A stretch of DNA of 64,000 nucleotides from contig NZ_FOKL01000008.1 of assembly GCF_900112025.1 (NCBI RefSeq), positions 256,905-320,904 on the forward strand. Direction: 5' to 3'. Below are positions 46,539-56,008 of this stretch, in pieces; positions within the stretch are counted from its first letter, which is position 1; each line of letters opens with the position of its first letter. The stretch comes from Janthinobacterium sp. 344 (GTDB taxonomy: Bacteria; Pseudomonadota; Gammaproteobacteria; Burkholderiales; Burkholderiaceae_D). A model generated the notes under the pieces. It had not been told where the DNA came from, did not search any database, and saw only the letters and a program-made list of their open reading frames with translations. The translations under genes were made by a program, and so were the position numbers.

Positions 46539-48257
46539 ATGGATAAATTCACCGTTCGCACCCAGCTCACTCTGGCTTTCGGCCTGCTGGTCTTTTTCCT
46601 CATCGGCATTTCGATCCTGTCCGTGCGCAGTTTTTCCAACTTCAACACCAGTTTCGAGCAGTATGTCAACGGCATCATGGCCCGCGCCAATACGGCGCAC
46701 CGCGTACGCGACGCCATCGACATGCGTGCCGTGGCGGCCAGGAACCTGGTGCTCGTCACCAAGCCGGAAGACCTGGAGATCGAGCGCAAGCACGTCCTGC
46801 AGGCGCACGCCGATGTCCTCAAGAACATGCAGCATCTGCTGCAGCTGGCGCAGGAGCCGGGCGTATCGGACGAGGCACGCGCCGCCATCAACAAGATCGA
46901 CGGCATCGAAAAGCGCTATGCCCCCGTGGCGCTGGCCATCGTGGACCTGGCGCTGCAAAAGAAAACCGAACAGGCCATCACCAAGATGAACGAGGAGTGC
47001 CGCCCGCTGCTGGCCGCCCTCGTCGCCGCCAGCGATGACTATTTCGCGCTGACGGACCAGCGCTCCACCATCATCCTGCAGGAAGACAACGAGCGTTACA
47101 TTCTCAGCAGGAATATCCTCATCGGCGCCAGCTTGCTGTCCATCGCGCTGGCAGGCCTGGCCGGCTGGCTCATCACACGCAGCTTGCTCAAGGCGCTGGG
47201 CGCCGAACCGAAGCAGCTGTGCGACGCCGTCAGCCTGCTGGCCGGCGGCGACCTGACCGGCAAAATCAGCGTTGCACAGCACGATACGGCCAGCGTGCTG
47301 TCGGCGCTGCAGCGCATGCAGGCGTCGCTGACCACGGTCGTGTCCTCTGTGCGCCAGGATTCCGACACGGTCTCCCTTGCCGCCGAGGAAATTTCCACGG
47401 GCAATAACGACCTGTCCCTGCGCACGGAACAGCAAGCCAGCTCCCTGGAGGAGACGGCTTCCTCGATGGAAGAACTCACCAGCACCGTGCGCAAGAATGC
47501 GGAAAATGCCCGCGAAGCCAATGTGCTGGCCACGACGGCATCGGACGTCGCCAGCAAGGGCGGCGCCGTGGTGGGGCAAGTGATGGGCACCATGGAGCTG
47601 ATCAGCGAATCGTCGCGCAAGATCGTCGACATCATCAGCGTCATCGACGGCATCGCCTTCCAGACCAACATCCTGGCTCTGAATGCGGCCGTGGAAGCGG
47701 CACGCGCGGGTGAACAGGGCCGCGGCTTCGCCGTGGTGGCGACCGAGGTGCGCGGCCTGGCCCAGCGCAGCGCCAGCGCGGCCAAGGAAATCAAGACGCT
47801 GATCGACGACTCCGTGAGCCGCGTCGACGCGGGCTCCAGGCTGGCGGCACAGGCGGGAACGACGATGTCCGAGGTCGTGGCCAGCGTTGCCCGCGTCAGC
47901 AACATCATCGCTGACATCACCATGGCCAGCGAGGAACAGTCGGCCGGCATCGAGCAGATCAACCAGGCGGTGACGCAGATGGATGGCGTCACGCAACAAA
48001 ACGCGTCGCTGGTGGAAGAAGCGGCGGCCGCCGCGGAATCGCTGCGCGACCAGGCCAACCACTTGGTGCAGACCGTCAGCATCTTCAAGACGCACGACAG
48101 CCATGCGGCCGCACCGGCACCAGCGCGGGCCAGCGCCAAGCCGCTGCGCCTGGTACCGGCACCGGCCGGCAGCCCCGCCAAGCGCCAGGCCGCGACGGTG
48201 AAACACCGCGCGATGCATGCGGAAGCCGTAACGGCCGGCGATTGGGAAGAGTTTTAA
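46539..48257 (+). CDS. Methyl-accepting chemotaxis protein with 4-helix-bundle sensor
   Basis: 572 aa from the ATG at 46539, preceded by GGGAGAGG. One helix near 8-30 ([20 protein letters not shown]), a roughly 165-residue periplasmic 4HB_MCP domain ([21 protein letters not shown]), a second helix ([20 protein letters not shown]), HAMP, and the signalling hairpin ([20 protein letters not shown]). The protein ends in AGDWEEF, a tail of the NWETF type used to tether CheR/CheB, which the other receptor in this window lacks. The ligand is unknown. Confidence 0.93.
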   Translation: MDKFTVRTQLTLAFGLLVFFLIGISILSVRSFSNFNTSFEQYVNGIMARANTAHRVRDAIDMRAVAARNLVLVTKPEDLEIERKHVLQAHADVLKNMQHLLQLAQEPGVSDEARAAINKIDGIEKRYAPVALAIVDLALQKKTEQAITKMNEECRPLLAALVAASDDYFALTDQRSTIILQEDNERYILSRNILIGASLLSIALAGLAGWLITRSLLKALGAEPKQLCDAVSLLAGGDLTGKISVAQHDTASVLSALQRMQASLTTVVSSVRQDSDTVSLAAEEISTGNNDLSLRTEQQASSLEETASSMEELTSTVRKNAENAREANVLATTASDVASKGGAVVGQVMGTMELISESSRKIVDIISVIDGIAFQTNILALNAAVEAARAGEQGRGFAVVATEVRGLAQRSASAAKEIKTLIDDSVSRVDAGSRLAAQAGTTMSEVVASVARVSNIIADITMASEEQSAGIEQINQAVTQMDGVTQQNASLVEEAAAAAESLRDQANHLVQTVSIFKTHDSHAAAPAPARASAKPLRLVPAPAGSPAKRQAATVKHRAMHAEAVTAGDWEEF

Positions 48258-48696
48258 GCAGACCAAGGCATGCGCCACGCATGCCCCGCATACCCCCGCC
48301 TACCCGCACAGGAGGAGAGCCGCAGTCGGCCTCCCCTGTCGCGTCGTAACAACACGCCCCCCGCCTAAAAAATCCGCGCCAACTGCCGCAGCGCTGGCAC
48401 CCGGATGCCGGGACTACACCAAAATGGCGCACGCTTTTTTGCGCCGCCCCAGGAAAACCCACCGTCCTGCCCCGCCACTTTTGCGCCCGCGCAAGCCCGC
48501 CGGCACCCCACTATGCGCCCGCCCGATATTGACGACAAATACGATTTTCGTCGTGTATTGAGTCGAAACGGATATGAATCGCCAGGCCCGGGAAATGGCA
48601 AGAATACTAAAAATTTCCGTGCTAGCATGATTTTTCGTCTAGCGGATTAGCCCCTGCCTGGACCTTTCGAACAACCTGACCGATGGGAGCCGTTTC
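48258..48696. other. 439-base gap with inverted repeats before the TonB receptor gene
   Basis: An inverted repeat ACGAC-13 nt-GTCGT lies at about 48532-48554 inside TTGACGACAAATACG, and a second, GCTAG-13 nt-CTAGC, at 48621-48643. Both could bind regulators of the receptor gene. TTGACG at 48529 may be a -35 box without a clear partner. No Fur-box-like sequence was recognised. Confidence 0.4.
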
Positions 48697-50991
48697 ATGA
48701 TGACACCGCATGCCAGCACCGTACGCCATACCCTGATCGCCCTGGCCATCACCGCCGCCTTTCCCTTGCAGGCCATGGCGCAGGCACAGGAGGGCGCCCC
48801 CGCGGCGGCCGCCGATGCGCCTGCCGCCCCCGTCCCGCAAGCCGGGCCTGGCCAGCTGGAAACGGTGATCGTCACGGCGCAGCGGCGCGCGGAAAACATC
48901 AAGGACGTGCCCATGTCGATCGCCACCCTGAAGGGCGACAAGCTCGACACCCTGACGGCCGGCGGCGCCGACATCCGCTTCCTCAACAGCCGCTCGCCCA
49001 GCGTCTCCGTCGAATCGGACTATGGCCGCACCTTTCCACGCTTTTACATTCGCGGCCTGGGCAATACCGACTTCGACTTGAACGCCTCGCAGCCCGTCGG
49101 CCTGGTGATGGATGACGTGGTGCAGGAAAACCCCATGCTCAAGGGCTTTCCTGTCTTCGACGTGGACCAGGTGGAAGTGCTGCGCGGCCCGCAGGGCACC
49201 CTGTTCGGCCGCAACTCGCCGGCTGGCGTGATCAAGTTCGATTCGGCCAAGCCCGTCTTCAGGACGGAAGGCTACCTGAGCGGCGGCTTCGGCAAGGATG
49301 GCGTGAAGAATCTGGAGGGCGCCTTCAACGTGCCCGTCAGCGACACCGTGGCCCTGCGCTTCTCGGGCCAGACGCAGCGCCGCGACGACCGCGTGCACAA
49401 TCCGCGTCCCACCGGCACGCGCGACTTCGAAGGCTATGAAGACAGCGCCGCGCGCCTGCAGGTGCTGGTCAAGCCCACGCGCGACTTCACGGCCCTGTTC
49501 AACATGCACGCGCGCAACCTCGACGGCACAGCCACCCTCTTTCGCGCCAACATCCTGAAACAGGGCACGAATGACCTGGTCGACAATTTCGACTATGGCT
49601 CCTACCCCACGGACGGCGTCAACCGCCAGCACCTGAAGACCAAGGGCGGCAGCATGCGCCTGAAGTGGGACCTCGATGGCGTGACCCTGCACGCGATCAC
49701 CGGTTATGAAAAACTCGATTTCTACAGCCGCGCCGATGTCGACGGCGGGTATGGCGCCGTGTACGCGCCGCCGATGGGTCCCGGCTATATTCCGTTCGTG
49801 GTGGAAACGGCCGACGTCATTCCCGAGCACAAGCAGATTTCGCAGGAATTCCGCGCCGAGTCCAGCGCCAGGGGCCCGCTGCAATGGATCGCCGGCCTGT
49901 TCTACTTCAAGGAAGACATCCGCATCGACAGCATCAGCTTTGACAGCCTGGCGCCGGGCAATCCGCAAAATCCGTCCTACGCCACGCAAAATCAGAGCGC
50001 GAAGTCGTACGCGGCCTTCGGCTCGCTGAACTACACCGTATCGGACGCCCTGAAGCTGCGCGCCGGCCTGCGCTACACGACGGACAAGAAGGATTTCTCG
50101 GCCAGGCGCGTGGAAGCGACCACGGCCGGCCCGTTCAATCTGAACGACACCTCGCACAACGTCAGCTGGGACTTGAGCGGCACTTACGTGCTGACGCCGC
50201 ACACCAACGCCTATGCGCGCATCGCCACCGGCTACCGCGCGCCGTCGATGCAGGGCCGCCTGAACGGCCTGGCCGACCGTCCTTCGTTTGCCGGCGCCGA
50301 AAAAGTGCTGTCCATCGAAGCGGGCATCAAGCAGGACCTGTTCGACAAGCGCGCCCGCCTCAGCCTGGCCGTGTTCCAGTACCGCGTGAAAGACAAGCAA
50401 CTGACGGCCGGCAGCGGCGTCATCAACATGAACCAGCTGCTCAACGCCGACAAGGCCACGGGCCAGGGCGTGGAGCTCGATTTCCAGGCCAACCTCAGCG
50501 ACTCGCTCAGCATGACCCTGGGCGGCAGTTACAACCACACGGAAATCCAGGACAAAAGCCTGTTCGTGCAGACGTGCGGCAATGCGCAGAACACGCCCTC
50601 CAGCGGCTGCACCGTCACCGACCCCGTGGGCCCGTTCGCCGGCACGGCCTACATCAACGGCAACCCGCTGCCGCGCGCGCCACAATGGCAAGCCAACGTC
50701 ACCCTGAAATACAGCATCCCCGTCGCCAACGGCGAATTCTTCGCCTACACCGACTGGGCCTACCGCACCAGCTACAACTTCTTCCTCTACGAAGCGAAGG
50801 AATACAAGGCCAAGGAATTGCTGGAAGGCGGCCTGCGCGCCGGCTACAAATGGGACCGCTACGAAATCGCCGCCTACGGCCGCAACATCACCAACCAGAT
50901 CCAGTCCCTGGGCGCGATCGAGTTCAACAACCTGACAGGCATCGTCAACGAACCGCGCACATACGGGGTGCAGTTCAAGGCGACGTTCTGA
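48697..50991 (+). CDS. TonB-dependent receptor
   Basis: Outer-membrane beta-barrel that imports a scarce ligand using TonB energy, 764 aa. GGGAG precedes the ATG. The signal peptide ends near QAMAQAQ; an Ala/Pro linker follows, then a TonB-box-like ETVIVTAQRR and the plug (EVLRGPQGTLFGRNSPAGVI). The barrel closes with the expected terminal Phe (TYGVQFKATF). No partner exporter, sigma factor or regulator is next to it. It resembles FecA-like or CirA-like members used for siderophores or plant sugars, without a decisive motif. Confidence 0.9.
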   Translation: MMTPHASTVRHTLIALAITAAFPLQAMAQAQEGAPAAAADAPAAPVPQAGPGQLETVIVTAQRRAENIKDVPMSIATLKGDKLDTLTAGGADIRFLNSRSPSVSVESDYGRTFPRFYIRGLGNTDFDLNASQPVGLVMDDVVQENPMLKGFPVFDVDQVEVLRGPQGTLFGRNSPAGVIKFDSAKPVFRTEGYLSGGFGKDGVKNLEGAFNVPVSDTVALRFSGQTQRRDDRVHNPRPTGTRDFEGYEDSAARLQVLVKPTRDFTALFNMHARNLDGTATLFRANILKQGTNDLVDNFDYGSYPTDGVNRQHLKTKGGSMRLKWDLDGVTLHAITGYEKLDFYSRADVDGGYGAVYAPPMGPGYIPFVVETADVIPEHKQISQEFRAESSARGPLQWIAGLFYFKEDIRIDSISFDSLAPGNPQNPSYATQNQSAKSYAAFGSLNYTVSDALKLRAGLRYTTDKKDFSARRVEATTAGPFNLNDTSHNVSWDLSGTYVLTPHTNAYARIATGYRAPSMQGRLNGLADRPSFAGAEKVLSIEAGIKQDLFDKRARLSLAVFQYRVKDKQLTAGSGVINMNQLLNADKATGQGVELDFQANLSDSLSMTLGGSYNHTEIQDKSLFVQTCGNAQNTPSSGCTVTDPVGPFAGTAYINGNPLPRAPQWQANVTLKYSIPVANGEFFAYTDWAYRTSYNFFLYEAKEYKAKELLEGGLRAGYKWDRYEIAAYGRNITNQIQSLGAIEFNNLTGIVNEPRTYGVQFKATF

Positions 50992-51169
50992 TGGCTTTCG
51001 CTCGTAACGCACCTGGCTGCACATGCCAGAGCGATCCGGCATCAAGCGGGCAGCTTTGTTGCAAGCCGGGCAAGCGTCCACGCCACAGGGATCAAGCCAG
51101 CATCGCCATGGCCAAAGCAGGCACAAGATGGCGTAATGAGCATCACCTGTGCTAGAATCTCGCCGCGCT

Positions 51170-51256
51170 GCCCGGATGGTGAAACTGGTAGACACTGGAG
51201 ACTTAAAATCTCCCGCCTGTAAGGGCGTGCCGGTTCGATTCCGGCTCCGGGCACCA
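51170..51256 (+). tRNA. tRNA-Leu (UAA)
   Basis: 87 bases including the encoded CCA. Acceptor arms GCCCGGA and TCCGGGC pair perfectly, the anticodon loop is ACTTAAAAT with TAA, the variable arm is long as in class II tRNAs, and the T-loop reads GGTTCGATTCC. A -10-like TAGAAT lies at 51153. It stands directly before a phage integrase, so its 3' end is the likely attachment site. Confidence 0.96.
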
Positions 51257-51283
51257 GCGCGCAGAATTCAGAAACATCAAAAA

Positions 51284-51326
51284 AGCCATTAAACCCAATA
51301 TAATCAACGGGTTAGTGGCTTTTTTT
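51284..51326 (+). terminator. Terminator after tRNA-Leu
   Basis: AGCCATTAAACCC pairs with GGGTTAGTGGCT across a 12-base loop, and TTTTTT follows. A matching A-run on the other side makes it usable from both strands. Confidence 0.75.
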
Positions 51327-51424
51327 ACGTCCCGAGATTTCTATTAATCCATATTAAACCCGACAAAAACCAGTAGCGATTACGCCAAATTTACGCCATG
51401 ATTACGCCTCAACGAGAGGGATGC

Positions 51425-52121
51425 ATGGCTTCATTCAGGAAACGGGTTGGCGGTTGGCGGGCAGAGATCGCCATCCACGGCACACGGGAATCTAAAACAT
51501 TCAGCACCAAGGCCGAGGCTGCGGCCTGGGCGTCGGCACGAGAAACCGAAATCCGGCGCGGCGCCGACAGCGGCATCGTCATCGGGAAAAGCTGCGGCGA
51601 TGCATTCGACAGGTATCTGGAAGAAGTCTCGATCCACAAACGTGGCGAGCGATGGGAGCGGCTGCGCCTCAATGCCATCGGCGAAGTGCTCATTGGAGGC
51701 CAGGCAATTAAAGATAGCAAACTGGCCCGCGTGACGCCTGAACTGCTCGGCGCCTGGCGCGATCAGCGCATGACCGGGGAAAGCAAGGTCAGTGGCGCCA
51801 CCGTGAATCGCGAGCTGAACTTGCTTTCCCACGTCTTAACGACCGCGCGCAAGGAATGGAAGTGGCTTGCGGACAGTCCGACCAGCGACGTGCGCCGCCC
51901 CAAGCCTGCCGCCGCACGCGAACGCATTCCAACCGATGATGAAGTCGAGCACCTGTGCAACGCACTTGGCTTTGCCGACGAGCCGGTGACGACCAAGAGC
52001 CAGGCCGTGGCGGTCGCCTACCTCTTCGCCATCGAGACGGCGATGCGGGCACAGGGATTTGCGTATGCTACAGGTGTACTACAACAAGAGCGCTGAGGAT
52101 TTGGCGGCCAAGCTCGGATAG
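51425..52121 (+). pseudogene. Phage tyrosine integrase with internal deletion
   Basis: The first 224 codons from ATG 51425 (MASFRKRVGGWRAEIAIHG) give an intact N-terminal arm-binding and core-binding region and the start of the catalytic domain with the first Arg (ETAMRA). After that the frame turns to nonsense and stops at 52096. In another frame, 52065-52121 encodes MLQVYYNKSAEDLAAKLG, the usual C-terminal end with the catalytic Tyr. The part between, with the His-x-x-Arg box, is missing, so a deletion near 52050-52062 has fused the two ends out of frame. The enzyme is dead. Confidence 0.85.
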
Positions 52122-52146
52122 GCACTGCAGTGATCAAGCAACAAAA

Positions 52147-52170
52147 AACCTCCCGACGGCGGTTTTTTTT
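52147..52170 (+). terminator. Probable terminator after the integrase
   Basis: AACCTCCCGACGGCGGTT forms an imperfect stem, followed by eight Ts. It lies 26 bases past the integrase stop at 52121. Confidence 0.55.
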
Positions 52171-52375
52171 GCTTGGCGAAAGCGGTGCAATACGAATAAC
52201 CATTGCCAGTAAGGCCTTACGAGACAAATCAAATCACTGTACCTACAAAAGTACCTACGTGAGTTATACATACAGAAAGTTGGGGAAATCATCATGCTGC
52301 GTGACTTCGATCAGTACGTAGGTCGCACTATTAGCATGCCCCATCAGAATACTACACACTTCTACACATTTTTAT

Positions 52376-52401
52376 TTTTTGTGTATAATTACACACATCA
52401 A
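52376..52401 (+). promoter_or_regulatory. hicAB promoter and operator
   Basis: The -10 box TATAAT sits inside the inverted repeat GTGTA-TAAT-TACAC, preceded by T-rich DNA. An operator overlapping the -10 is the usual design for autorepression by the HicB antitoxin. TACACA occurs twice more just upstream. Confidence 0.6.
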
Positions 52402-52416
52402 CATTCGGGGTTGCAG

Positions 52417-52599
52417 ATGAACTCAAGTAAATTGATCCGAATGCTGGAAGAGGATGGATGGAAAGAAGTACGAGTCAAAGGGAGCCACCATCACTTCAAA
52501 CACCCTGAAAAGCCAGGTCTGGTAACGGTACCTCACCCGAAAAAAGACCTGCCAATCGGAACGTGGAACAGCATATTGAAGGACGCAGGATTGAAGTAA
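52417..52599 (+). CDS. hicA: HicA toxin
   Basis: 60 aa mRNA interferase of the double-stranded RNA-binding fold. The start is ATG 52417 (MNSSKLIRMLEEDGWKEV). The conserved GSHHHFKHPEKPG contains the catalytic His, and PHPKKDLPIGTWNSILKDAG is the usual C-terminal end. A longer frame reaching upstream lies in promoter DNA and is rejected. The antitoxin gene follows 136 bases downstream, wider than usual. Confidence 0.9.
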   Translation: MNSSKLIRMLEEDGWKEVRVKGSHHHFKHPEKPGLVTVPHPKKDLPIGTWNSILKDAGLK

Positions 52600-52735
52600 G
52601 TAAGCCCCCAGCATCCGGCAAGATGCAGGGGACTCTCAACTAAAGCACTCCGAATGTGCACTCATAAATTGTTGGTAGTCACTCGTTTTGACCGGATGGG
52701 AAGCGCGGAGCCGGTCAACAAATAGGGAGGAGAGA

Positions 52736-53158
52736 ATGGATATCCCAGTTGTAATTTTTAAAGATGAAGGTAGCGTGTACGGGGTGAATGTACCGGACAT
52801 TAAAGGCGTCCACTCATGGGGCGATACGGTAGAGGAAGCGCTTAGAAACGTAAGGGAGGCAATCACCAGCCACATCGAGACTCTTCTAGAGTTGGGTGAG
52901 CCAGTTGAGATCACTAAAAGCAAGATCGAAGCCTTGCAGGAGAATCCTGAGTATTCTGGCGGAATTTGGGCATTGGTCGAACTCGACCTTGAAAAGCTTG
53001 ATAGCAAGCCCGAACGTATCAACATCAGCCTGCCACGCTTTGTTCTTAGCAAAATTGATCGATACGCAGCCTCCCGCCATGAGACCCGTAGTGGCCTGCT
53101 GTCACGCGCTGCGCTGCAGCTTATCGATGCAGAGTCAAAGTCTCTTGAGGCTGCTTGA
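52736..53158 (+). CDS. hicB: HicB antitoxin
   Basis: 140 aa from ATG 52736 with GGGAGGAG upstream. The N-terminal HicB domain (VYGVNVPDIKGVHSWGDTVEEAL) is a partial RNase H fold that blocks HicA. The C-terminal half (ERINISLPRFVLSKIDRYAAS) is a ribbon-helix-helix DNA-binding domain. A strong terminator follows. Confidence 0.9.
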   Translation: MDIPVVIFKDEGSVYGVNVPDIKGVHSWGDTVEEALRNVREAITSHIETLLELGEPVEITKSKIEALQENPEYSGGIWALVELDLEKLDSKPERINISLPRFVLSKIDRYAASRHETRSGLLSRAALQLIDAESKSLEAA

Positions 53159-53175
53159 TTCCAGGACGCACTTCA

Positions 53176-53204
53176 AGGCCCGCTATAGCGGGCCTATTTT
53201 TTTT
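53176..53204 (+). terminator. Terminator of hicAB
   Basis: AGGCCCGC-TATA-GCGGGCCT is a perfect 8-bp hairpin followed by ATTTTTTTT. It lies 18 bases after the hicB stop. Confidence 0.9.
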
Positions 53205-53641
53205 GTGTGCCCAGCAAAGACTTGGGGGAGTCTAGGCACGCTCCAATCGGCGAAAGTCAGGCCAGCCGAGAACTGTCCATAGCGAAACTTCGAATATATT
53301 TACGTGCAGCCGAGGAAGCAGAACCTGCCGCCCGCATCAAAAACCGCTCAAAGTGCGTCAAAATGCGTCAAATCGCATGCCCCCTTTTTGCCCCGCCGCG
53401 CCAGTCCTCATGCGCCTTCGGCCATGGCGCAAATTTGAGTCAAAAGACCTCTATATAGCGGGCAGATGTGGAGGGGGCACAACTGCGCGCGCCGGGCCGA
53501 AACGGGCCTTTTTCTTGCCTTCTATACAATATCATTCGTCGGGACGTGAAAAAGCCGCCTCATGGGCGGCTTGTGCGGTGGCTAGGGCGATCCGGCGCGG
53601 CTGGGCTGTCGCGGCCCTGCCCTGCCGGCTACACGGGGCCG
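53205..53641. other. Decayed prophage DNA between hicAB and gpR remnant
   Basis: No believable gene was found in these 437 bases. Visible features: two direct copies of TGCGTCAAA near 53356-53375, and a hairpin AAGCCGCC-TCATG-GGCGGCTT (53552-53572) with an A-run that would be a minus-strand terminator (CTTTTT). Several short open frames lack ribosome binding sites and family resemblance. This is probably the deletion scar joining the left end to tail genes. Confidence 0.5.
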
Positions 53642-53920
53642 ATGGCTGAAAGTGCATCAGCTCGACTGATGGCCAACGAGAAAACCCGCAAGCACGGCAT
53701 CGCCTTCGAGGCGGATTTTAATAACCATGAAACGGTGGACATTTCCATCAAGCTGGACCTGACCGAGCGAGTGGCCGTCAAGACCGGCGAGGCGGGTCGG
53801 CTCGATATCAGGCACCTAGCCGAGATACAGCACACGCCGGCCTACACTGACGATTTCTGGAAGCTGTACGACGGCGAGACGCTGCTGGCCGAACGGCGCA
53901 CGCCCGAGGCCAAGGCATGA
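53642..53920 (+). pseudogene. 5'-truncated P2 gpR-like tail completion gene
   Basis: The reading frame from about 53669 (MANEKTRKHGIAFEADFNNH) continues with ETVDISIKLDLTERVAVKTG, which matches the C-terminal half of P2 gpR-type proteins as I know them (FEADxxDNxTVDLxIELxLTE). The N-terminal half is missing. The stop overlaps the gpS-like start by 4 bases, the normal R-S arrangement. A full gpR is about 150 aa; only about 85 remain. Confidence 0.6.
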
Positions 53921-54384
53921 GCGACGACCTGCGCGCGCTGGAAGCCTGGGCCGGCGCGCTGCTGGCCAAGCTGCAGCCGGCCCAGCGCCGCGCCATCAAT
54001 CACAAGGTGGCCATCGACCTTCGCCGCAGCCAGGCGCAGCGCATCAAGGCGCAGCAGGGGCCGGATGGCGCGGCCTACCCGGCGCGCAAGCGGCGCAAGG
54101 AACTCAAGGGCAAGAATGGACGCATCAAGCGGCAAAAGGCGGCGATGTTCGCCAAGATTCGCACCGCAAGGTTTTTAAAGTTGATGGCAACAGGAACCCA
54201 GATCGAGGTCGGTTTTTTTGGTCGTGTGGCTCGTATGGCCCGAGTTCATCACTTTGGTGAAGAGGAACACTTGCCTAAAGGTGGACAAACATATAAATAC
54301 CCGGAGCGCCCACTTTTGGGCATCAGCACCGCTAACCATGAGCTTATCCGACAGTCATTACTGCAACATCTAGCCAATAGTTAA
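53917..54384 (+). CDS. Phage virion morphogenesis protein, P2 gpS-like
   Basis: 155 aa. Family features are AWAGALLAKLQPAQRRAINHKVA at the N-terminus, GPDGAAYPARKRR, and EVGFFGRVARMARVHHFGEE before RPLLGIS. P2 gpS completes the tail. The gene appears intact but is orphaned by the loss of other tail genes. Base composition shifts to AT-rich around 54160, near its end. Confidence 0.85.
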   Translation: MSDDLRALEAWAGALLAKLQPAQRRAINHKVAIDLRRSQAQRIKAQQGPDGAAYPARKRRKELKGKNGRIKRQKAAMFAKIRTARFLKLMATGTQIEVGFFGRVARMARVHHFGEEEHLPKGGQTYKYPERPLLGISTANHELIRQSLLQHLANS

Positions 54385-54433
54385 AATACATAATACCGAC
54401 TAAAGACTGACATTAGTTATCAAATAGGTTAGA

Positions 54434-55786
54434 GTGTCTCTGCATCACGCTCACTTAATCAACGCACATATGAAAATAACTACTATGAACGAATCTCTTC
54501 TTGACATTGAAGTTCTGGCATTACGTTGTAGATCGGAACAGTCCAGAACTTATATTTCCGAAGCTATTTTGTGTTACCGAGCAGGAGCATACAGAGCGAC
54601 CATAGTAAGTGTATGGATTGCAGTAATTTTTGACTTGGTAGATAAAATTCGCGAGCTTTCGCTTGCTGGAGAAGCAAAGGCCATTCCGATATGGACTCGA
54701 TATGAAAAATACATCCAGCAGATCAATGATGGGAATACACAAGGAATACAGGCAGCTCTAGAATTTGAGCGTGAACTAATCCATATTTGCAAGAATGATC
54801 TTCAATTTTTTGACCAACAACAAATGGTTGATCTTCAGCGACTTCGAGAAGACCGTCATCGTTGTGCACATCCATCATTCCAGCAAATTGGGGAGCCCTA
54901 CCGACCATCCGCAGAACAAGCGCGCCTACACCTAACAAATGCCGTTTCTCATGTTTTAGCACAACCTCCTGTACAAGGAAAAGCCCAGCTAGCGCGATTA
55001 TTAGCTTTAATTAGTTCTAATTATTTCCCTCAGGATCATGCTCAAGCGGTAACACAATTGCGAGCATCTGCCCTGGAACGGGCGAGTGATGCTCTAGTTA
55101 CTGGGTTCGTAGATATGGCAATATTTCAATATTTTGACGATAAAAGCCCTTTATATTGGAAGCCTCAAGCCCGTTATGCCCTAAACGCCGTTATCGAGAT
55201 CCATCGTCCTCAAGCCGAGGCAAGAGTGGGGAAACAACTAAATCGAGTCCTCAAAGACGCTACCGATTCGGAACTGGCTAGTGCGGCAGCTCTTGTTACC
55301 GGAATTCATTCGTATTGGGGGATGCTCCTTCAACCAGGTCGCGACAAGCTTAAGCAATTCATTCAAAACTCTCCTAATGCGGTCGTTCTCCCGGGTCTAC
55401 CAACATTATTGATGACACCCGAACTAGCTCCATTAGTAGTTGAAAAAGTCGAAACATTCAATATAGACGATCTATCCGCCGCAATTAATTCTTTTGGCTT
55501 AAAAGGTACGGCAAAAGAAAGAACATTGCAATTAATATCAAAAGTTCGCAGCTATGATTCAGCGAATGATGCGTTAAATCGTTTATTACTTCCGATTTTC
55601 AATGAGTTCACAAAGAATGATTTTATACGACTAATACGATTACCAACGACCCACGGCGCAGACTTAATCGGAGCCAATGCCTATACGGTGGTACTTAAAC
55701 GTATACAGCAGACATCTCTATTTGATACAGAAGAGTTTAATATTTTATTGGAAGAAAATAATTCAACATGGATAATTAGGCAGTAA
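54434..55786 (+). CDS. AT-rich prophage cargo gene with HEPN-like R-x4-H motif
   Basis: Up to 450 aa; GTG 54434, ATG 54470 and ATG 54485 are all possible starts and none has a good ribosome binding site. The region is much more AT-rich than both the host and the flanking phage genes. The N-terminal 160 residues are helical, with YRAGAYRATIVSVWIAVIFD followed by LREDRHRCAHPS, an R-x4-H motif (R141-H146) with a polar residue after Arg, as in HEPN ribonucleases. The remaining 290 residues are helical without a recognised domain. It sits between gpS and gpV, a place where P2-like phages carry extra genes. A defence or toxin role is an inference. Confidence 0.6.
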   Translation: MSLHHAHLINAHMKITTMNESLLDIEVLALRCRSEQSRTYISEAILCYRAGAYRATIVSVWIAVIFDLVDKIRELSLAGEAKAIPIWTRYEKYIQQINDGNTQGIQAALEFERELIHICKNDLQFFDQQQMVDLQRLREDRHRCAHPSFQQIGEPYRPSAEQARLHLTNAVSHVLAQPPVQGKAQLARLLALISSNYFPQDHAQAVTQLRASALERASDALVTGFVDMAIFQYFDDKSPLYWKPQARYALNAVIEIHRPQAEARVGKQLNRVLKDATDSELASAAALVTGIHSYWGMLLQPGRDKLKQFIQNSPNAVVLPGLPTLLMTPELAPLVVEKVETFNIDDLSAAINSFGLKGTAKERTLQLISKVRSYDSANDALNRLLLPIFNEFTKNDFIRLIRLPTTHGADLIGANAYTVVLKRIQQTSLFDTEEFNILLEENNSTWIIRQ

Positions 55787-56008
55787 TTCCAGATGCTTTA
55801 TTATTCCACCATACGCCGCAATCCAATCCTATAAAATATTCCCACTTCAAAAAATTATAGAGCGAAGTAATTATATTGAATTAACGAAAAATACATTCAT
55901 AAATTAAAATGTTTTAACCCTGCGCACCGAGGTGCAAAATAGTCACTAACCGTCTTATCAACCCGCCCCCGCGTGCATCCGCACGCGGACTTCGGCAACA
56001 TGCATTGC
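55787..56008. other. AT-rich spacer after the cargo gene
   Basis: These 222 bases stay AT-rich until about 55960, then return to phage-like GC content. The shift marks the right end of the inserted cargo DNA. No gene or clear terminator was found. Confidence 0.5.
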
